Shown here in pieces: positions 59,171-64,000 of a stretch of DNA of 64,000 bases. Where the stretch lies: NCBI GenBank assembly GCA_002914845.1, contig JXTC01000037.1, forward strand, positions 731,827 through 795,826, in the 5' to 3' direction. This stretch comes from Trema orientale (Eukaryota; Streptophyta; Magnoliopsida; Rosales; Cannabaceae). Both the position numbers and the translations under genes were made by a program. The stretch's first letter is position 1; each line of letters starts with the position of its first letter. The notes below the pieces were generated by a model, which did not search any database, was not told the DNA's origin, and was given only the letters and a program-made list of their open reading frames with translations.

Positions 59171-59873
59171 TTGTTGCTAGATGCTTCCCATTTTAAATTT
59201 AACAAAACAATCGTTTTAGTTCTATTCGGCCACCATTGATATTGTTCTCAACTTCGATTAATGCCAGTCCCACTCTTTCTTAAGGAAATGGCCTTTGGCT
59301 AAGGTCTTCCACATTCTCAAATTCCCTTCTTTTTAAATATTCCCAATATTTTTATCGATGTTTTTTTTTTTTTTTCGTCAAAGCCTTTATTTTTGTAAAT
59401 ATCTCAGTTCTCTTCTACACATAAAATGTCTTAAGGTCTAAACTCTTCCTACTATACTTTTCAAGATACAAAACTTTGCAAAGAAAAAATAGAGAAGGAA
59501 AAAAGCAACTGAAAGAATTTGAAGATATATCTTTCTTACTCTTTTATTCTTTATTTTTCGATTATTGTTTTACGAATTTTACATTAGTCACTTTATTTTT
59601 TTGTTCTTATTCTGCTGCGGTATTCTATTGTGTATTTGCGTTGATATGTTTAATCTTTATACCTAAATTAGGAACATATATGTATAATAAAAAAATATAT
59701 ATCCAGGTACAAAAAGCTTAAGAGAAATAAAATAGAAAATTTTGATTCAAAAAAAAAAAAACTCTCAAAAAATTCTCTCAAATTGTTTTTTCCCCTCTTT
59801 TAAAAAACTCCTTGATTTTACTTAGGGTCCAAAATAGCTTGAGCTAGCCCTAGCCTACTGCCCTGATAAATAC
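59171..59873. other. Intergenic, upstream of tRNA-Asp
   Basis: No gene. The open frame at 59476-59721 is Phe/Tyr-rich and has no family likeness. Confidence 0.35.
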
Positions 59874-59879
59874 AAGCAC

Positions 59880-60206
59880 TTTTTTTTTATAATTAAAAAG
59901 GGGGGAGGGGGCGACCAGCGTGGCAACTCTCCCTGGGCGTGAGCATAGGAGCTCCAACCCCGTTCAGGAATGCTCTCCAAGACCCTTTCGACCAGCTCAC
60001 CACCAACTGGCGGCTGAACTCCAACTGAGCTGAACTCCAACCGAACAACTAACGAGAACGGCACCTTGGGGCAGAGGCCGGGGGCATAGGCTGGCACGTA
60101 GGCACCCTCACATTTAAGACTCCCGAAAGAGTCACCCAGTTCGAACCCGCGACCTCCAACACCCACGATAATAGTGCTGCCACTAGACCACATGTGGTAA
60201 TACTCT
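59880..60206 (-). mobile_element. tRNA-derived SINE, about 325 bp, second family
   Basis: On the minus strand ACATGTGGTCTAGTGGCAGC carries the A box (TGGTCTAGTGG) and GGTCGCGGGTTCGAACTGGG carries the B box. The GC-rich body ends in a T/A-rich tail with nine A residues. AAGCAC on both sides (59874-59879, 60208-60213) is a likely target duplication. The 112-residue open frame across it is a chance frame through the GC-rich body, not a gene. Confidence 0.8.
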
Positions 60207-60213
60207 AAGCACC

Positions 60214-60544
60214 TTATATCAACACATATACAATTTTGTTATGTTAGATAAATGAAAAAATTCATTGTCCCAAAATCCAAATGAATGTATATAACATTTT
60301 GCAACTGGTTCAAGTAATCAACCCATAACCGAAGTCAATACACCCATACATCCGAATGTCTGAGTTCGTATTTGTTAATATATATCCGAACTCGAACAGA
60401 TAAATAGAAGGCAGAGAGAAACCTCTAGTAAACGTACCACGTACCAGCTAACAAAGCTCTACTAATGATGAAATTAAACTTTCTTGGAAAACAAATTATC
60501 CACATTTTCTCGAGAAACAAACAGATAGCAAAACAACCAACCAA
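60214..60544. other. 3' flank of the SRC2-like gene
   Basis: No other gene; presumably contains the 3' untranslated region of the gene to the right. Confidence 0.4.
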
Positions 60545-61411
60545 TCAATAACCACCACCTACTCCATTGTGAGCGGCAGCTTCATAGCCGGCGGCGTCAA
60601 ATCCACCAACAAAATCATAACCACCACCGGCGGCAGCGGCCGCGGCGGGAGGATTGGCCGCTAACACATCACCGACCAACAGCCCGCCGAGGACTCCACT
60701 CAGAAAAGCAGCATCCACCTCCGAATTCCCAGCCGGCCTCTGCGGCTTAACCAACTGGGAATAATATCCGTAACCAAACACCGGATTATGATAACCAGGA
60801 TAACCCGATCCCGACCCCGAATTACTCTGCAATCCCGGATTCCCACCCTGGAAATGATACCCCATCGGAGGCCCCAACGTTTGGCAGTAATTACCACTAT
60901 ACCCCGAGCCATTCGCGGGGTAATAAGCCGTTACAACTGGAACCTGATTATTATTATTGTTATTGTCGACCTTGATTGACGACGTCGTTTCGAGGAATTG
61001 GTTAGCGAACTTGTACGACAAGTTGAGCTCCCCTCGCTGCTTGCCGTTGGGTTTGCGGAGCTGGTACGTGACGTACTTGTGGAACCTGCCGTCACCGCCG
61101 TTATCTAACAGCTCTTTGACCGGGACGTTGACTTCGCCGATGTCCTTGTCGCTGTGGAGCTTGCGGTGGCACTTGACGTTGAAGTTGAGGACCAAACGGC
61201 CCCTTTGGGCCTCCTCTTCGTCGATGTTGAAGTTCATGGGGAAGTTCCAGTTCGGGTTGGGCCCGCTCTCCTTGTCCACTGGGGTCTTCTGCGCTATCTG
61301 GGGTCCGCCGGAGAGCGAAACAACGACGTACACGTCCATCTTGCTTAGGTGTTTCACTCTCTTCAGACCTTTGGCTGAGATTATGGTGATCTCCATTGGT
61401 CTGTACTGCAT
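60545..61411 (-). CDS. SRC2: SRC2-like C2-domain protein, single exon, 288 aa
   Basis: The N-terminal C2 domain (about 5-135) starts MEITIISAKGLKRVKHLSKM and contains DVYVVVSLSGG, TPVDKESGPNPNWNFPMNF, VLNFNVKCHRKLHSDKDIGE and KYVTYQLRKPNGKQRGELNL. These are the pattern of plant SRC2 (soybean gene regulated by cold 2) proteins. A Tyr/Gly/Pro/Asn-rich middle follows. The C-terminus has the family's FLSGVLGGLLVGDVL hydrophobic stretch, then alanine- and glycine-rich tails. SRC2 proteins bind membranes or calcium-responsive partners and are linked to cold signalling and NADPH-oxidase activation. The start ATG lies in AAAAATGC and begins at the conserved position. No intron and no defect are seen. 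Confidence 0.94.
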   Translation of the reverse strand: MQYRPMEITIISAKGLKRVKHLSKMDVYVVVSLSGGPQIAQKTPVDKESGPNPNWNFPMNFNIDEEEAQRGRLVLNFNVKCHRKLHSDKDIGEVNVPVKELLDNGGDGRFHKYVTYQLRKPNGKQRGELNLSYKFANQFLETTSSIKVDNNNNNNQVPVVTAYYPANGSGYSGNYCQTLGPPMGYHFQGGNPGLQSNSGSGSGYPGYHNPVFGYGYYSQLVKPQRPAGNSEVDAAFLSGVLGGLLVGDVLAANPPAAAAAAGGGYDFVGGFDAAGYEAAAHNGVGGGY

Positions 61412-61745
61412 TTTTCTTTTTTTTTTTTGTGGGGGGGTGTTTAAATTTCTAATTGAGAGGAATGAGTTGTGTGGTTAAGTTTTGGTATAAGTAGATAAGA
61501 GAGCTTAGAGGAAGCCCCTCCGTAATTTCTGATCATCATCCTTCAGTTTGCTAATTAATAGAGAAAGTCCACGCAAACGAAGTCAACCCCAAGCTATGCC
61601 GTGGTACTTGGTCTTACTGTTTAAGGAGCTTTCGTTGACTAATTGGTGTGGGAGAGTGATTAGAATAGTGGTTACAAGTTACAACCTGTCTTTGGCCTCT
61701 CGAGGTATTGAAGTGTTCAAAAGAAAGATATGGAATAGGGGATGG
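61412..61745. other. SRC2 upstream region
   Basis: The minus strand has CTTATACC about 80 bp upstream of the start codon, a weak TATA candidate. No other gene. Confidence 0.35.
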
Positions 61746-61900
61746 CTACGGTAGGGGCGTCCCTAACTAGGGTCATGCCTTAATTATCGTTGGATAGGAA
61801 TATGTGGAGAATAACGGGAATCTGTGGAAAATCTATTTATATACAGATTCCTATTTAACGGTGAATAGACATGCCCTACGTAGGGACGCCCCTATTGTAG
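61746..61900. mobile_element. MITE of about 155 bp
   Basis: CTACGGTAGGGGCGTCCCTA at the left and TAGGGACGCCCCTATTGTAG at the right are inverted repeats (two mismatches), continued by AGGGTCATG / CATGCCCT. The target duplication is unclear, so the superfamily stays open. It lies about 330 bp upstream of the SRC2-like gene. Confidence 0.8.
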
Positions 61901-62403
61901 ACGCGCCCTATGAAATATACGGTTGCTGATAATTATTACTAATATTTTTAAAAATAAATTCTAAAATTCAGCTCGTTGAGTATATAGAAATTTACTATTG
62001 ACGACTCTTGGAGAAGTGTTAACAATTAATTTTCCTAAGTGTAGTTGACAGACTAGAATATATTGAAAATTATATATTAATAAAAGCGTGAGACTCATTA
62101 CAAAAAATTTGCTTCGATACATTTTAATTTTCTGTTTTTCGCTTTTTTAAATGAAAAAAAGTTGTTGAATTGCAAATTTCTGATAATACTTTCAGCTATA
62201 ATTTTATTTTTTTTAAAAAAATGTTACGCACGTTATATGCCTGTGGAATTGCTCGTATAATTATGGTGTAGATAATCCACTTCAAAAGCTTTTTCTCGAA
62301 TTAGTCAACTATAACAGCGTTGCAAAAGATTAAGGCCTAGTGGTCAAGTAGAAGAAATTTTAATTACACAGATTTGCAAATCTGCCAGGTGATCAGAAGT
62401 TGG
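61901..62403. other. Intergenic AT-rich DNA
   Basis: Nothing recognised. Confidence 0.3.
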
Positions 62404-63115
62404 TAGGGGTGTTCATGGCCGGTTTGGACGGTCTAAATTGTCAATCCAGAAATCAATCCGAATGTGTGGTTTGGCCGGTTTACCAATCCGTGCGATTTGA
62501 GTTTATCGATTCAAACCGGCCAAACCGCACCTACATTTTTGCGGCCGGTTTGGACGGTTTCCGCGGTTTGAAAACTTAAAAAATTTGAATTAATACAATA
62601 TCAACTAAGCTCATATCATAATTATATTTCATCTAAAATATAAAGTCCAAATATAAAACGAAACTATAACATAGTTAAAAGCTATAACTAAATCGAAAGT
62701 CATAGTAAACTTAAATTTTAGTTACAATTTACAACTTAATCAAATTGAATAGTAAACTTAAAGTCTTTAATCTTAAACATATCATAACAATAAGATTTAA
62801 AGTCTAAAATATCATAAGAGTCTTAAGTAACATAGTCCTAAATAAACTAAAAGTAATCATTACTCAATTAGAATGAATGAACTTAAATTTTTAACTATTA
62901 ATATACATTTAAAAAAAATACATATACAAACTTATTAGCCGGTTTGGTTTGAATTCGATCGAATTTTTCTAAAACCGAAAACCAAACCGGCCGAGTCGGT
63001 TTTCATATTTTCTAATCCGTAACTGGCCATTTAAGAAAAAAAAACCGCACGAATTGAGCGGTTTGGATTGGATTGGGCGGTTTCTACAGTTTGGCAGTTT
63101 TTTTGAGCACCCCTA
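62404..63115. mobile_element. hAT-type non-autonomous element, 712 bp
   Basis: The ends TAGGGGTGTTCA and TGAGCACCCCTA are inverted repeats, and the 8-bp duplication GAAGTTGG flanks both sides (62396-62403, 63116-63123). Subterminal regions are rich in CCGGTTTGG / CCAAACCGG words (transposase-binding-like arrays), while the middle is AT-rich with no transposase. Confidence 0.92.
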
Positions 63116-63123
63116 GAAGTTGG

Positions 63124-64000
63124 GCAGGCCAACCAATTATCAAACCTGTTCGTTGCCAAAGTTCTTTTCTTTGAGGGGGAAAAAAAATCAGAAGTGACAC
63201 TGCAAATCAACGCTTAACAAGTTGGTAATCAAAATATATGTCTTACTAGTTAGGTAAGGAATGTATAAAGTACTTCAAGCAAGCAACCCTTTTTGGGAGC
63301 TAATGGAACAATATTCTTTAGCTAGCCATTGAAAGACTCATTTTACAAATTTCTACATCCTTTTTCTCTTATCTGAGATTTACTTTTACTCGTCCTGATA
63401 TGTAGTTTAGTGGCTGCGAAGAGCACTTAGGAAAAGAGAAACACTAGCCATAGCCATTACCCTCACAAGTTACACAATCTCAGTGATATTTTTCGGGAAG
63501 AGATGCTCCACCAAGTCACTATTTGTCCAAAAATTTGATCTCTATTTCCGAAGCTCAGAGAAATAAAGCTCATAAGGGGTTGAAGCAGGGGCGCTGCTTA
63601 CAAATGGTGTGTTTTGTTTATGGGACATTTATTCTTTTCTCTTGGCATTGTTGAGGACTGGCAAATCAAACTCCTACCGGGAAATCCGAACTCGTTAATT
63701 GGAAATTGCAAAAGTAAGTGGCTAGAATAATGCTCTTATCATTTCCCACTTGAACCTCCTTCCTGGAAAAAAAGTTTAACATCAAAGTTTGTATAAACAT
63801 TTTTTTAAGAATGGACGAAACACTATAAAACTCCTTGATTGCATATCAAGAACATCAACAGTCTAGCATGGAGCAAGGCTTATTAGAGTCAACAGAAAGA
63901 TTCAAACTTCTCGGAAAATAAATAAATAGTAATTAAAAAGATTCAAACTTCATTATCGTACCATGGGGGGTGAATACAAATGCAGTTTCCCACTTCAAGG
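63124..64000. other. Right-end sequence, no gene recognised
   Basis: Base composition is less AT-rich than the rest, so this could be untranslated region or intron of a gene that continues outside, but no exon could be read. Confidence 0.3.

Noticed and set aside
59855-60193. 112-residue minus-strand frame with protein-like composition
   Set aside because: It coincides with a tRNA-derived SINE with A and B boxes, tail and likely target duplication, so it is a chance frame.
60957-61478. 173-residue plus-strand frame opposite the SRC2-like gene
   Set aside because: Antisense shadow of the C2-domain coding exon; the minus-strand frame has clear family motifs.

Overview
This window is nuclear DNA of a flowering plant, most likely a eudicot. 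The evidence is an AT-rich background, GT-AG introns, an intact tRNA-Asp gene, plant-specific gene families (phi-class glutathione S-transferases and an SRC2-like C2 protein) and a dense load of plant-type transposons. The species cannot be named from the sequence.

Host genes. A cluster of four apparently intact phi-class glutathione S-transferase (GSTF) genes fills 7-43.5 kb. They are called here GST-A (7124-8122, minus), GST-C (25672-26676, plus), GST-E (29233-30607, plus) and GST-D (42447-43403, minus). All four have the same architecture: exon 1 of 147-150 bp, exon 2 of exactly 49 bp, and exon 3 of 452-461 bp. A and C form one subgroup, E and D another. A fifth copy (23812-23898) is only 58 bp of exon 1 behind a duplicated promoter. 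To the right lie a complete four-exon ATG18a-like autophagy gene (52394-55731, minus), a tRNA-Asp(GUC) gene (59099-59170, minus) and an intronless SRC2-like C2-domain gene (60545-61411, minus).

History of the GST cluster. Flanking sequences show that a unit [A on minus, C on plus, divergent] was duplicated. The left unit keeps A but its C was cut off within exon 1; the right unit keeps C but of its A only about 215 bp of promoter remains. A block of about 13.6 kb carrying a Helitron with RepHel and RPA-like genes (minus strand) sits between the two promoters of the left unit and is absent from the right unit. The left unit also took a 876-bp PIF/Harbinger element, whose exact empty site survives in the right unit.

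Transposons and repeats. At 0.2-3.3 kb there is a Copia-like remnant with gag, primer-binding site and LTR. A 107-bp-period satellite occupies 4.1-5.5 kb. A solo LTR with a 5-bp target duplication lies inside the Helitron RPA-like gene (10361-11960). CACTA-like stretches lie at 31.4-34.0 and 46.7-48.2 kb, the second holding a fragment related to ACC-synthase-like ACS10/ACS12. Three hAT elements have 8-bp target duplications (35945-36569, 49709-50615, 62404-63115). Four members of one Harbinger-like MITE family lie at 35-46 kb, together with Mutator-like MITEs, two tRNA-derived SINEs and a 71-bp-period minisatellite at 58.6 kb.

Most of the remaining sequence is AT-rich intergenic DNA in which no gene is visible. 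The least ordinary signals are three spaced hairpins with a compensatory arm change (32526-32710), the strand-skewed block with duplicated Helitron-end-like sequences (18.6-22.1 kb), a GSTF whose catalytic serine position is cysteine, and a 116-bp duplication of the end of the GST-D gene.
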